From NCBI RefSeq assembly GCF_028583425.1, contig NC_072801.1, positions 13,598,001 to 13,662,000 of the forward strand: a stretch of DNA of 64,000 nucleotides. Direction: 5' to 3'. Origin of the DNA: Eublepharis macularius (Eukaryota > Chordata > Lepidosauria > Squamata > Eublepharidae). The translations under genes were made by a program, and so were the position numbers. Of this stretch, positions 44,401-50,700 are shown piece after piece (within the stretch, counting starts at the first letter, position 1; each line of letters starts with the position of its first letter). A model generated the notes under the pieces. The model searched no databases. It was given only the letters and a program-made list of their open reading frames with translations, and was not told where the DNA came from.

Positions 44401-46103
44401 TGTGAATGGGACCAGCCTATCCTATCACACGAAGGGGCAGAGATGACTTTCTTTCTTCTTTTGTGCAGCCCAGTAGTATTTGATAGATGGCATCTGATAG
44501 CTATTGGCTACTCACAGACACTGGGATGTGGAACTCACCCGTTCTGATTGGGTTAGGGCTGCAGGAAACCGTTTTGGAGTTCTCTGGACAGACTCTTGAG
44601 TTTGGCAGCTGGCTGGCCAGAGGAAGCCTGGACAAGCTACAGGCGTCTTTTGCTTGAGGAAGGGGGTGGGGAGCTGCTGGACAGACTGGAGATCTTCATA
44701 AAGCAGCACTAGTCTCAGATCACCACAAGAAAGCAAAACCAATTCAAACAACAGACCCGAAATGGCCTAGTGCTGGGAACAGCACCCAGCAAAACTACGG
44801 GCACCATGGAGGCTTTGGAACACTGTCAGGCAAGCACTGAGTTCCACAGAACCGGCTCCACTGATTGTGTTGTGTTTCCAAGAAGCTCTAATGTGCAGCC
44901 AAATAAGAGCAGCTACCATGTGCATTATTATATCATCTTGTGGCTAACCTTTTGCTCTCCCCCAGCCTCCAGGAAAATTCCCTTGGTGTGGATGGAGGCA
45001 TCTGCCTCGCCACTGCCCTATCGAGAAGCCACGGCCTCACATACATCAAGTAAGTGACTTCTCAGAGAGTTGGGTCTAGAAAGGGAGTGTCTGCCTGAGC
45101 CCTTTCACATTTGGCTGTACGAATGTACAAGGACTGGACAACAGTGATGGGTTAACAACTTTGGACATTCCACACAACTCCAAGTGGATTTTCTAGATGC
45201 CGTGGAACTTGGTGCTTCACTCACTGTCTTAAATTTAAAACAGTTTTCTAGTCTCTGGGCCAAGCTACAAGTGATGAAAGACACTTGAATGGCAAGTGAA
45301 GAGACTCATGTGTATTCCTCCCTGTTCACTTGCGCTCCACTTGATCACGTGATCACAAGTGAACAAGGAGGAATACACATGAGTCTATTCACTTGCCGTT
45401 CAAGTGTCATTCGTCACTTGTAGCTTGGCTCTCTGTCTCTAAGATGGGTGGTGGCAGTGCTGAGCAGTGGCCAGGGGGTTCTGTGCTTTGTGCCCCCTCT
45501 GGAGGGGGATCCTATTCCTTAGCCCAGTTTTTACCAAAAAGGAAACTGCAAATAGCAGGGTCTGATTTCTGCAACCACCACAAGGGAAGGGCAAGCAGGG
45601 TGTTTTTAGCTGCCATCTTCAGAGCTTTGGTGCTAGACGTTTGGGATAAGGTAGGCTGCTGCTATTTCTGGGATTGTCGGTGAGATCCCAAGTCCAAAGC
45701 TTTTCCTGTAAGAGGGAGACCAGGTTTAGTATGTGGGCTGTGTGACTGGAGAGGTTTAACAAGAGGCTTTCCTCATTCCTTTTTTGAGCAAAACGGGTTT
45801 GTCTTTCTATCACCCTCAACCTACGTATCTTGGGGCACGTGACCATTGATGCTTTTTGAAAAAGCCACATGTTTACAGGGGGAGTCTCCTGTACACCACT
45901 TGCCTAACTCCTTCTTGCAGTTGGGATACCCCCATGCAACAATCAGTCAGACTCTGAACAAAATTTCTGATTGCGAGGCTGACCTAAGGCGTCTTTCCTT
46001 CTCCCCTCCCAGCTTACAAGGCAACCAGATAGGTGAATCGGGAGCCAAGGTGATTGCTGACACCATCCGCGCAAACGCTCCTGAGTGCATAGTGGAGATG
46101 TGA
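13563..46103 (+). CDS. NLRC3: NLRC3, NOD-like receptor (19-exon model)
   Basis: Cytosolic NLR-family protein; in mammals it dampens innate signalling through STING, TRAF6 and inflammasome components. Coding exons: 13563-13607, 13765-14059 (uncertain), 24567-24620, 24845-26588, then 15 LRR exons from 27554 to 46103. The sum is 3,408 nt, a 1,135-residue protein with no frame break; from memory the human protein is about 1,065, and the excess is in the uncertain second exon. The large exon carries NACHT with Walker A (GIAGIGKST) and Walker B (LLILDGLDE). All 15 C-terminal repeats align in order with human NLRC3, and both end in a VEM tripeptide. CLUAP1 lies convergent downstream, as in mammals. 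Intact splice sites and frame argue for a functional gene. Confidence 0.93.
13765..14059 (+). CDS. NLRC3: NLRC3 candidate second coding exon
   Basis: A 295-bp open stretch with a pyrimidine-rich acceptor ending 'cccaccag', starting in the phase exon 1 requires, and a donor gtaggg giving the phase the next exon requires. It begins RREFLLSLAKLTELSERS, weakly like the human EQVKALMDLL region. The remaining 80 residues have no counterpart I know. An alternative acceptor at 13792 ('tttccttag') with a shifted exon-1 donor would also keep frame. Confidence 0.42.
14885..15470. repeat. 133-bp tandem array derived from a foldback element
   Basis: Three units starting near 15071, 15204 and 15337 repeat every 133 bp and are nearly identical. 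Each contains 'gtattcctccttgttcactt', an internal palindrome around 'gatcgagtgg' or 'gattgagtgg', and 'tcgtcacttctagcttgg'. The outer ends match the GAGCCAAGCTAC foldback family at 28.5, 40.4 and 45.3 kb, so the array is an expanded foldback. Confidence 0.8.
15545..15800 (+). repeat. SINE, + strand, diverged
   Basis: Reads 'cctgggatacccacattca', 'aacttgggccagtcactgtc' and 'ggataaaatgaggaaggg', the head and body of the Sauria-type tRNA SINE. Age is suggested by many differences from the other copies. Confidence 0.5.
15872..16275 (-). mobile_element. BovB/RTE LINE 3' fragment
   Basis: On the - strand the translation gives MWCWRRVLQIPWTANKTN, then LSYFGHIMRRQDSLEKSIML, the C-terminal end of BovB ORF. 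It ends with the typical 'gtgccatcaagtcgcctcc' tail. Same family as the + strand copy at 32.8-34.05 kb. Confidence 0.82.
17228..18190 (+). pseudogene. hAT transposase N-terminal fragment with BED finger
   Basis: A 320-residue frame. After a low-complexity Ser/Pro-rich leader, residues about 138-180 form a BED zinc finger: SVWRHFWALPND, CRACDVLVRRGKN, then LKTRH. Residues about 255-300 match the start of the hAT core: LTLAETIALYGFAISIVECVGF, then FAPWFSMPSPRTL. The frame ends soon after, so the acidic catalytic residues and dimerisation region are absent. It cannot be an active transposase. A host ZBED gene is unlikely because it sits between transposon ends. Confidence 0.68.
18190..19975. repeat. 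Degenerate GC-rich tandem repeats inside the hAT remnant
   Basis: Between 18.2 and 19.45 kb the blocks 'gcaggaaggtgg' and 'ctggaaccactctgaccc' recur every 150-250 bp. Between 19.50 and 19.97 kb three units of about 165 bp repeat, each with 'gtccgcc...ggcctgg' and 'agccagtggccagaccccc'-like segments. This looks like a minisatellite that grew within the transposon. Confidence 0.6.
20299..21648 (+). mobile_element. CR1 LINE, 5'-truncated
   Basis: Starts within the reverse transcriptase (PFKKGKKDDPGNYRPVSLTS) and runs through VIYLDFSK, SSGVPQGSVLGPVLFNIF, FADDTKL, and EYCVKFWRPHF to the 3' end 'ggttggactagatggtctg' plus 'atgattctata'. At least four frame breaks or stops. It is a different CR1 subfamily from the 1.8-6.3 kb copy, with the ATTCTATG-type 3' end. 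Confidence 0.85.
21655..21745 (-). repeat. Worn copy of hammerhead-bearing repeat
   Basis: On the - strand reads CTGAAGA, a stem AGTGAGC...GTTCAT, then GAAT for GAAA, followed by 'gcatactctacc'. Same layout as the 13.2 kb motif but with a broken second core. Confidence 0.45.
22985..23175 (+). repeat. Interspersed repeat
   Basis: Contains 'gaagctgccttattctgagt', 'agctcagtattgtctgctca' and 'gctctccagagcctcaggca', a phrase I recognise as a common squamate repeat of unassigned class. Confidence 0.5.
23224..23475 (+). repeat. BovB-like tail, SINE/LINE tail and (ATCA)n microsatellite
   Basis: 23224-23320 resembles a BovB-type 3' tail ('cctatggtgaccctgtgaat'). At 23340-23398 is a LINE/SINE-type 3' tail ('gtaacctgccctgagcctgc', 'gggagggcgggc'), followed by about 19 copies of a 4-bp unit to 23475. 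Confidence 0.75.
24567..24620 (+). CDS. NLRC3: NLRC3 exon, 54 bp
   Basis: Acceptor 'ggccttcattctcag' and strong donor gtaagt. Translation in the required phase, joined to the next exon, gives NGPSTYLMD then ERMVPKHMETL, aligned to the human segment before its NACHT domain. It keeps frame on both sides. Confidence 0.72.
24845..26588 (+). CDS. NLRC3: NLRC3 NACHT exon
   Basis: A 1,744-bp exon between 'ttctctctgcacag' and gtaggt. It begins ERMVPKHM, then LLLVEGLTDLQ and LFLPLSR, the NACHT lead-in. Walker A GIAGIGKST is at about 25096-25122 and Walker B LLILDGLDE at about 25306-25332. Next come the ITSRP sensor and RMTEIQGF, then the winged-helix and helical modules (KYVFYEQDMK, FPHLTFQEFLAA). 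The end, FQSLLSQLLYCSNLR, matches the junction into the LRR region. No stop or frameshift, and the P-loop lysine is present, so ATP binding is expected. Confidence 0.95.
26589..27553 (+). other. NLRC3 intron before the LRR region
   Basis: Unique-looking sequence with oligo-A/T runs. No exon-like segment or recognised element. Confidence 0.6.
27554..27640 (+). CDS. NLRC3: NLRC3 LRR exon 1
   Basis: 87 bp between 'tttggctcag' and gtgatg. Gives LDNNQFKDSAMDLLGSVLSG, the first repeat after the NACHT-associated helices. It is the only 87-bp unit; the extra codon is also in the human repeat. Confidence 0.92.
27739..28021. mobile_element. Foldback element with Penelope-like hammerhead arms, second foldback copy
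   Basis: Same two-arm plan as at 8.6-8.9 kb: left arm from 'gtcgaaggctttaacag' to 'gcactgaaagacagagatc', right arm to 'aatccacaacaacc'. It lies in the intron after LRR exon 1, with no effect on splice sites. Confidence 0.62.
27918..27983 (+). ncRNA. Hammerhead ribozyme motif, third copy
   Basis: CTGAAGA at 27932-27938, stem II intact, GAAAC at 27959-27963, GTC at 27964-27966. The inner part of stem I (CCT/AGG) is kept, but the outer stem is weakened (CAGTG against TGCCAA). The opposite arm at 27827-27867 has the G12-to-A change. Confidence 0.52.
28165..28214 (-). repeat. Tail fragment of the second hammerhead-bearing repeat
   Basis: 'caccttgaagacagacaggt' and 'ttattatggcataaagc' are the reversed tail of the family at 13.2 kb. 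The core is absent. Confidence 0.45.
28215..28396. mobile_element. Foldback MITE, GGCC...TTTTCACACTG type
   Basis: Near-perfect palindrome with ends GGCCATTTTCACACTGC and its inverse, flanked by a 3-bp TTT duplication (28212-28214, 28397-28399). Internal arms hold 'gacagcgtcttcctggc' and 'ttctcgcgcgaaat'. The 3-bp duplication fits PIF/Harbinger-like elements. Confidence 0.72.
28515..28684. mobile_element. Foldback MITE, GAGCCAAGCTACAAG type
   Basis: Inverted ends GAGCCAAGCTACAAGTGACG, with inner blocks 'cactcacgtgtattcctcc'-like and 'gttcacttgcc' mirrored about a centre near 28610. The flanks ATA/CTA suggest a decayed 3-bp duplication. Confidence 0.7.
28854..28937 (+). CDS. NLRC3: NLRC3 LRR exon 2
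   Basis: 84 bp, donor gtaagt. Repeat begins LAENQIGNKGAKALARSL, nearly identical to the human second repeat. Confidence 0.94.
29012..29324 (+). mobile_element. hAT foldback MITE, long form
   Basis: Perfect 8-bp duplication atggaagg (29004-29011 and 29325-29332). It includes the long-form insert and a TGACATCA site at about 29258. Confidence 0.88.
29333..30257 (+). other. NLRC3 intron, no exon seen
   Basis: AT-rich sequence with a worn repeat tail near 29935-30000 ('cagaataatgtttattgca'). No recognisable coding piece apart from the LRR exon that follows. Confidence 0.5.
30258..30341 (+). CDS. NLRC3: NLRC3 LRR exon 3
   Basis: 84 bp, acceptor 'ccttctggcctag', donor gtaagt. Repeat LRSNSIGPQGAKALADSLKI matches the human third repeat. 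Confidence 0.94.
30440..30565 (+). repeat. SINE body fragment
   Basis: 'ctaccttacagggatgttgt', 'gacaggagaactgtgtatg' and 'cctgagatccttgggaag' match the body of the Sauria-type SINE. The head is missing. Confidence 0.55.
30937..31118. mobile_element. Foldback MITE, GGCC...TTTTCACACTG type
   Basis: Arms with 'ttttcacactgcttacc' ends and a central 'gttctcgcgcgaaat'. It is about 90 percent like the 28.2 kb copy by eye. Flanks ACG/AAG suggest a mutated 3-bp duplication. Confidence 0.7.
31358..31441 (+). CDS. NLRC3: NLRC3 LRR exon 4, weak donor
   Basis: 84 bp by homology: LQCNAIKEDGTKSLAEALI. The donor reads gttgag rather than gtaagt or gtgagt, the weakest in the LRR series. Exon size and phase are unchanged, so use of this site is likely, but skipping would remove exactly one repeat without a frameshift. 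Confidence 0.9.
31886..32142 (+). mobile_element. hAT foldback MITE, short form
   Basis: 8-bp flanks gttttaac/ggtttaac, one mismatch. Arms are close to perfect complements. It is reversed relative to the 11.9 kb copy, as judged from the asymmetrical ends. Confidence 0.85.
32143..32795 (+). other. NLRC3 intron, no exon seen
   Basis: Sequence without exon borders in the NLRC3 LRR phase. No recognised repeat before the BovB copy. Confidence 0.5.
32796..34055 (+). mobile_element. BovB/RTE LINE 3' half, interrupted by a MITE
   Basis: Reverse transcriptase reads KAFACVAHEKLW ... LMRNL, then after the 212-bp foldback SGQEYCVQTEYGETEWF, VRQGCILSPYLFNLYAEHII, the active-site YADD, and FKMWCWRRILQILWTAKK to HRVAIGQRRLDGT. 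A stop near 33,523 and frameshifts make it inactive. The 5' half is missing. Confidence 0.88.
32892..33103. mobile_element. Foldback MITE variant inside BovB
   Basis: Ends GGCCGTTTCCAGATGG and its inverse with a perfect CTG duplication (32889-32891, 33104-33106). Internal arms ('ctgaagccgctccatgc', 'gaaaacgcgaaatatcg') differ from the common TTTTCACACTG copies, but the ends and target pattern match. Confidence 0.72.
34056..34888 (+). other. NLRC3 intron, no exon seen
   Basis: No coding or RNA feature. A short SINE-body phrase 'cttacagggttgctctgagg' lies at about 34782. Confidence 0.5.
34889..35050. mobile_element. Foldback MITE, GGCC...TTTTCACACTG type
   Basis: CAG duplications (34886-34888, 35051-35053). 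The centre is shorter than in the 28.2 kb copy, lacking the 'gagaactgctgttctc' hairpin tip. Confidence 0.74.
35202..35285 (+). CDS. NLRC3: NLRC3 LRR exon 5
   Basis: 84 bp, acceptor 'ctccttttgtag'. Repeat LQKNCVGPQGSKKLAEALKK. Confidence 0.94.
35548..35631 (+). CDS. NLRC3: NLRC3 LRR exon 6
   Basis: 84 bp, acceptor 'cccctccacag', donor gtaagt. Repeat LSGNCIGDAGAAALAEGLKV. Only 262 bp of intron separate it from LRR exon 5, the shortest spacing in the LRR region. Confidence 0.94.
35632..36447 (+). other. NLRC3 intron with two SINE fragments
   Basis: A tRNA-like head at 35925-36040 ('ggtatagtggctagggcgtc') and a reversed SINE body at 36240-36345 ('actggcccaaggtcaactta'). No exon. Confidence 0.55.
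36448..36628. mobile_element. Foldback MITE variant, GGCCCTTTTCACACTG
   Basis: AAT duplications (36445-36447, 36629-36631). The ends match the TTTTCACACTG family but the interior ('caacatcgcgaaatatcg', 'gcggaagatagtgtctt') is closer to the BovB-internal copy, linking the two groups. Confidence 0.72.
37111..37377 (+). mobile_element. hAT foldback MITE, short form
   Basis: Perfect 8-bp duplication ctgcttgg on both sides (37103-37110, 37378-37385). Confidence 0.88.
37607..37690 (+). CDS. NLRC3: NLRC3 LRR exon 7
   Basis: 84 bp, acceptor 'attatcgtttcag', donor gtaagt. Repeat LQSNSISDVGVTALTRALCS, very close to the human seventh repeat. Confidence 0.95.
38055..38370 (+). mobile_element. hAT foldback MITE, long form
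   Basis: Flanks gttctgac/gttctgag. Contains a perfect TGACGTCA palindrome near 38313, a consensus cAMP-response element, in the long-form segment. Confidence 0.87.
38862..39030 (+). repeat. 5S-rRNA-derived SINE (5S-Sauria type)
   Basis: 'gatctcagaagctaagcggg', 'ggccttggttagtaattgga' and 'tggggtacc' match the internal promoter region of 5S rRNA. The 3' part 'gttgccataagtcagctatg' is a BovB-like tail. This SINE family is known from squamates and is mobilised by BovB. Confidence 0.78.
39050..39215 (-). repeat. SINE, reverse orientation
   Basis: 'acaactcgtcagggtaggtt', 'agcctaaggtcacccagca' and 'gtccatcactctagcca' read as a reversed tRNA-derived SINE. Confidence 0.6.
39564..39765. mobile_element. 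Foldback MITE, GAGCCAAGC ends, second interior
   Basis: TCA duplications (39561-39563, 39766-39768). The ends are those of the GAGCCAAGCTAC family, but the arms hold 'ggttggacacttgtcagctt' and 'gatgggaaatgtaggc', unrelated to the 28.5 kb interior. A sister copy lies at 50.6 kb. Confidence 0.74.
40144..40430 (-). mobile_element. hAT foldback MITE, long form, reversed
   Basis: Perfect 8-bp duplication ctttcact (40136-40143, 40431-40438). It carries TGACGTCA at about 40194. Its right duplication lies two bases from the next MITE. Confidence 0.86.
40441..40627. mobile_element. Foldback MITE, GAGCCAAGCTACAAG type
   Basis: TGA duplications (40438-40440, 40628-40630). Arms match the 28.5 kb copy, centred near 40530. 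Confidence 0.76.
41102..41185 (+). CDS. NLRC3: NLRC3 LRR exon 8
   Basis: 84 bp, acceptor 'ttatgtttttag', donor gtgagt. Repeat LRENSVSKEGACEIARALRE. Confidence 0.94.
41572..41832 (-). mobile_element. hAT foldback MITE, short form
   Basis: Flanks gttgaagg/ggtgaagg, one mismatch. Right end 'cccctgaaaaaaagccctg'. Confidence 0.84.
42126..42209 (+). CDS. NLRC3: NLRC3 LRR exon 9
   Basis: 84 bp, acceptor 'ttctgtttctag'. Repeat LTANLLHDQGVQAIALALKE; the first ten residues match the human repeat. Confidence 0.95.
42663..42746 (+). CDS. NLRC3: NLRC3 LRR exon 10
   Basis: 84 bp, acceptor 'ccattttcttccag'. Repeat LQWNFLQSKAAEALSQALQV. Confidence 0.95.
42864..43108 (-). mobile_element. hAT foldback MITE, short form
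   Basis: Ends intact; flanks gttctcac/tatctcgg agree at five of eight positions, so the duplication has decayed or an end has slipped. Confidence 0.78.
43376..43459 (+). CDS. NLRC3: NLRC3 LRR exon 11
   Basis: 84 bp, acceptor 'tcactgtgtttcag'. Repeat LQENAIGDEGLTALASALKV. The exon ends in TA and the codon becomes TAT only after joining the next exon; unspliced it would read as an amber stop. Confidence 0.95.
43982..44065 (+). CDS. NLRC3: NLRC3 LRR exon 12
   Basis: 84 bp, acceptor 'ttttttgtggcag'. Repeat LQVVMVGERGARALAEALVT, the least typical repeat (VMVG where others have N-x-I-G), as in human. Confidence 0.94.
44290..44373 (+). CDS. NLRC3: NLRC3 LRR exon 13
   Basis: 84 bp, acceptor 'gtctgtttcag'. 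Repeat LRGNAIGLAGAKAMANALKV. Confidence 0.95.
44966..45049 (+). CDS. NLRC3: NLRC3 LRR exon 14
   Basis: 84 bp, acceptor 'gctctcccccag'. Repeat LQENSLGVDGGICLATALSR. Confidence 0.95.
45257..45431. mobile_element. Foldback MITE, GAGCCAAGCTACAAG type
   Basis: TCT duplications (45254-45256, 45432-45434). Interior matches the 28.5 and 40.4 kb copies. Confidence 0.75.
46013..46103 (+). CDS. NLRC3: NLRC3 last exon
   Basis: Acceptor 'cttctcccctcccag'; LQGNQIGESGAKVIADTIRA, then NAPECIVEM and TGA at 46101-46103. The VEM ending is shared with human NLRC3. Confidence 0.95.
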
Positions 46104-47582
46104 GGAGGACTCTGCTGGAGGGCAGCCAGGGAGCCCGGAGAAGCCAGACTTTCCAGGGGAGCCAGCTAAAGGAAAGACCACCAGATCCTGGACCATCCCT
46201 CCTGGAAATGGGAGGCCGGAACTGGAAAACGTTCTGCCTAGAGCTTCTCTCCTTGGGCCTGTTCTTACTTGCATTTGGGAGGCTGTTGCTGCCAACACAG
46301 AAGCCTGCATGGCTTGGAGAGGGTCAGCAGATCTCTACAAGCAGCTGATAGGATACTGTCTGGGTTGAAGGCTCAAGTTCATCTACAATCAGCAGCAACA
46401 GAGGAACCCACAAGAACATCAGATGGAGGGAGGAGGCATTTATTGGCAAAACGTGTGCATGTAGCGGGACAGTCTCCCTTGCATACAACCAGGGGCTCTG
46501 GGATCTTTTGCTTATCCTTTGAAAATGGAGCTGTGTAGGGAGGTCTCTGTGCAGGATGCATAAAGCTTGAGGTGAGCACGCAGTGGAGTTCAGTCAAATC
46601 TGTTCAATGCCAAAATACAAAAAGCAGTTATTGGAACAGAAACGTTGGAGGGGGAGGGAGAGAAAGGAACAAAAATCTAACAGGAGTTAAATAGCACCTT
46701 AAAAACGAAGATGATTTATTCCAGTTTTAAGTTGTTTGAGTCAGAGCTCACTTCGTTAGATGCAGTTATTTATTCTTAAGAGTTACAAACAACCAGACTC
46801 GTGAAAGCTTGTGCTGGAATAAACTGATTTTGCTGTAATAGACTAAGGCACTATTGGACTTCTGGCTGCGTTAAAGAACAACACAGCTACCCCACTGGAA
46901 TTATTACTAAGGTAAAAACAACAACTTGCAGCTCTTCTTGTGAATCTAGTGAATGAAAATATGTCTCAAAAAGGCCAAACCTGTCTTGGTATGGTGAGTT
47001 TTCACATTGACTATATGTTTAGAGTTTACATTCTGCTCCCAAGAATTCCAAGGTGACAATGATTCCTTAATTTGTTTCACCTTCAGCCTTGCTTAGATGG
47101 CCAAGGGGTAAACCAGAGGTTCAACAGAGTTTAAATATCCAGGGATTCCCACGTTTCTGGGTCCACACCAATGAAAGTTATTGTCTTTGGCTTCAGCCCT
47201 CAGCTGTCCAAGTCAATTTACATAATTACCATGGGGTTAATACCTTTGAAAATATTTCTGGACCAAAAAGCCTCTAAGAATTCTGTTTAGCATGAATGTG
47301 CTGCTAGGAGTTCTCAAACCTTTGGCACCGAGTACCACAAAGACCACAACCCCCGCCCTGCAACTCATTTAATTGCTTCAGTTTGAACTTCTGTGAAAGC
47401 AGACTTTGTGCACTGATGACAGAGCAAAGGAGTTTAGCTTCAAATGAACAATGAAGCCAGTACTAAGGAAGCAACATGACTGATTCACTTTGAGCGTAAT
47501 TCCTGTCAGAGTGACTTGTGCCAACCTCCTAGGCTTCATTGTTGGAAATAGCATACCTGTTTCGGGGGGTGGGGGGGCAGGC
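46104..47582. other. Convergent intergenic region NLRC3-CLUAP1
   Basis: Both 3' untranslated regions must lie here. The first AATAAA on the + strand is at 46818-46823, inside a worn hammerhead-family repeat (46681-46862). On the - strand an ATTAAA lies at about 47368. Either could be the polyadenylation signal; transcript data are needed to choose. Confidence 0.5.
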
Positions 47583-47735
47583 TCAGAAGTCATTATCGCT
47601 CTCCTCCAGTGGCTCTGGCTTCCTGGCCCTCTGACTGGTCTTGTTGGCAGAGATGGCAATGCTGTCGTCTTCCAGATCTTCATCATCCTCATCATCGACG
47701 TAATCCAGATCAATTTCTGAGTCCTCAGAATCTTC
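47583..47735 (-). CDS. CLUAP1: CLUAP1 last exon
   Basis: Acceptor 'cttgttctaacag'. Gives [20 protein letters not shown], then [19 protein letters not shown] and DNDF, with the stop at 47583-47585. Starts in phase 0. Confidence 0.95.
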   Translation of the reverse strand, partial: EDSEDSEIDLDYVDDEDDEDLEDDSIAISANKTSQRARKPEPLEESDNDF

Positions 47736-50700
47736 CTGTTAGAACAAGATTTTTTTGAATTTCTTTTATGGTCTGGGATTAGGGTTGCTCCTCTTCTTTT
47801 ACAAAAATCCAAAAGTCTCAGTGTAAGTAGAAATTAGAACGTACAAAATCAAAATGCTGAAATGCCTTTCATAGTAATTGATGCCCCCAAGAACCATCTC
47901 TTTACCTTCCAGCTACAAAAGTCTTGGCCTAGTTTTAAAAAGCTCTCGTGCTGTTCCAGGAAAATGTAGAGGTTCTGACATCGACTGACAGAATCCCAGA
48001 GCTGGCAGTACATCCTGAAAAAATGCCTTTCTGTGGGCGAATACAGAAAGCAACGTAGCCAAGGGGCAGTTGGACTCAGATGGCACAAAACAGCATACCA
48101 GCTGACTGCCAAACAGGATTCCTGTTTCCCTGGATTGTTGATCAGGTACTTGGGTGCTCTAGGACTTGCCTTGCCAATTCTGCAGGGTGCCACAGATCAC
48201 TGGAAGGTTACTCGCCCATAGATGCCCATCATGGTTTGGACTACCCCGAAATTATTACGGCAGGCTATAGCAAGCATCTTGAACTTCATCTTTAGACAGC
48301 GCCATAACCAGGATAACCTTACAGGAGACTCTCCTCTGCCAGCAAGTCCCAAGTATCAAAGCTGATCTATGGGGTTTGGGGGGGGCCCGGTATCAACTGT
48401 AACTGATTTCTTTCACTCATCAGCCTGTGGAGTGTGGGAGCAGGCTGGCTATTCAGGCAAAGGGAAAGTTGATTCTGCCAGAGCTGCTTCCTGTGCTGGT
48501 AGTTTTTGTTAGAGAAGCAAATGGGAATGGGAAGGTTTTGCCCAGTCATGTTTGGTATTGGGCTACGGCACAAGCCAAGCCTTCCCTGGGTGGAGTTCTC
48601 AGCTGCCAGTCTATGTATGACCTCTGTTCCTCATGAGTGCTGATAAAATAGTCACCACCTCTGGAAAGGAGTCTAATCCGCAGCTCCGTAAAAGTGCCTC
48701 TGGCAGAGCGCAGTTACTCCTCTGGTCTTAGCAGAAGACATCCAGACTGCCAGAGTGCTACCTCCCAAGCAGATGGAATGGGTTTTCTTTGCTATGCTTG
48801 CAAACAGTGCAACGTGACTGGGTCTACACTAGTGATAACTTGGGGACCTTGGTTCTGAGGCCCCATCCTTCTTCCTTTGAGCAGATCTACTTAGCCCCAC
48901 TTCCCTCCAGCTTTGGCTGAGGCTCCCTTTGAAGCAGTAATGGGTAGCACACAGCACGTACAGAGAGCACCTAGGCAGAGCCTGCATGTCAGCAATTTGT
49001 CCACCTTGACAAAGTCCAAATCGCTTAGAAAACGTCTGGGGTTTTTGTTGCACTGCCTCTGCCTTGTTGGTACCTTCCTACCAGAGCAGGGTTCATTCCC
49101 TTCCGTCCCAGACGGCTACCCTGGGGAAGAGCCTGCTGAAAGATGCTGCCAACAAGCTACAGAACCACAGAGGGAGCAAAGGGAGGAATACTGATCAAAG
49201 GCCCTGGCCCTTCCCAGCAGAGAATCACAGAGGGATACCCACCTTGGCCTTGGCCTTGGCCTTGGCTCTGGAGGCTTTGGATTTAGGAGCTCGAGCAGCC
49301 CCGACCTTTGGAGATGGGACAGCAGCACAGACACAATGCAAGATGGAGGCAGAAACAAAGAGAGAAATGAAAGCAGCAAGTTTGGTAAAAATGAATGATG
49401 GTGGGAGAAAGACCAGAGGGGGAGGGTCACATAAAGATTGGGGGGGGGGACCACTGCCTACCACTGTAGACAGCAAAGTGTTGGGCAGGGGGCAGCGGCT
49501 GAGAACCAACTCGGGCATGGGCAGGCATGCCAATTCATACTGCTGTGCCATCTTCCAACATCAGTTTCTCATTAAGCATTCCAGAGCACAACAGAGTTCC
49601 CTGGCAGCAGCATATGTTGGCCAGCTGCCTCTAGGCCAACAGCTAGGATAGTGTAAGGGATGGCTGAAATACTGACGCTGCAGAGACTACTGTAGCAACG
49701 GATTGGTAGCTGCCACCCCACAGCTTGTTCAGTGTGTGCCTAGGTCAACAATTCCTGGATTGTGTGGAAGCACAGTGAGCTAGCATGCCACAAAAGAACT
49801 GCCAGGGCCCCTGAGGGACTACTAAAAACCATTAAAGGTTACAACCAGCCCAAAGTAGCCAGACACACAAGGGAAGACAACTTAGTGTACCTTTGTATGC
49901 TTTGCTCAGGCCTAACCTTCCAGCAAGTCTCTGCTGGCTCTCTCTTTAATCCAATCACATTGGATACCAGCAGTCACTTACAGTCTTGGGACATGGTCTC
50001 CCCAGCAGGCTCTGCCCTCATATTTCTGTACTTTTCAATGCACACACCACCACCGCACTAAAGCCACAACACTAAAACCATCAGTTATTGCTCATCTCCA
50101 AACACACAGCACCGGTGTTGGTTTTGAACAGCAGCCAGTCCAAGCAGGCCTCTGTCCCATTTTCACCAGGGATGCCTCAATGTGTTTTTGTGTTTCCTAT
50201 GACTATGTACTGACTTCATATTTACCTACATTATGCATGCACAAAATGGGCCTAGCATCTGCCCGGAAGAGCAAGGCTGCTCCCAACAGAAAGAGCCCAG
50301 CTTTTCTAGGGTGAAAAAGTAACAAACTGCAACAGATCATGACACCTTTGAGAAGGTGGTTGTGAAAAAGGTGCCTATGTGGTTAATTAAACCAAGAGCC
50401 ACATTCCAAACCAAAAAAAAAGTCATTTCACATGATTCCAATGGTTCTCTTTGGAAAATCACCAAAGAGATAACCCCCCCTTTTTAATGTGCAAGAGATA
50501 CCTGGTCCCCCAAAACCTTGGGCATTATCTAACAAGAGCCTTAATTTCATGGGGATTCAGAGCCAAGCCACAAGTGACGCCTGACACACGTTGGACACTT
50601 GTCAGCTTACCTCAAGTTTTGATGGGAAATGTAGGCATCCGGGTTTTGCAGGATGGCTCTCCATTACAGCTGCAAGACCAGGATGCCTACATTTCCCATC

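Noticed and set aside
45846..46103. An 85-codon frame ending at the NLRC3 stop
   Set aside because: It is the last NLRC3 exon read backwards into the intron; the acceptor at 46012 sets the real start.
49116..49551. Two - strand frames of about 110 codons around the CLUAP1 cassette
   Set aside because: Only the 63-bp part has splice borders and frame; the extensions read through intron sequence.
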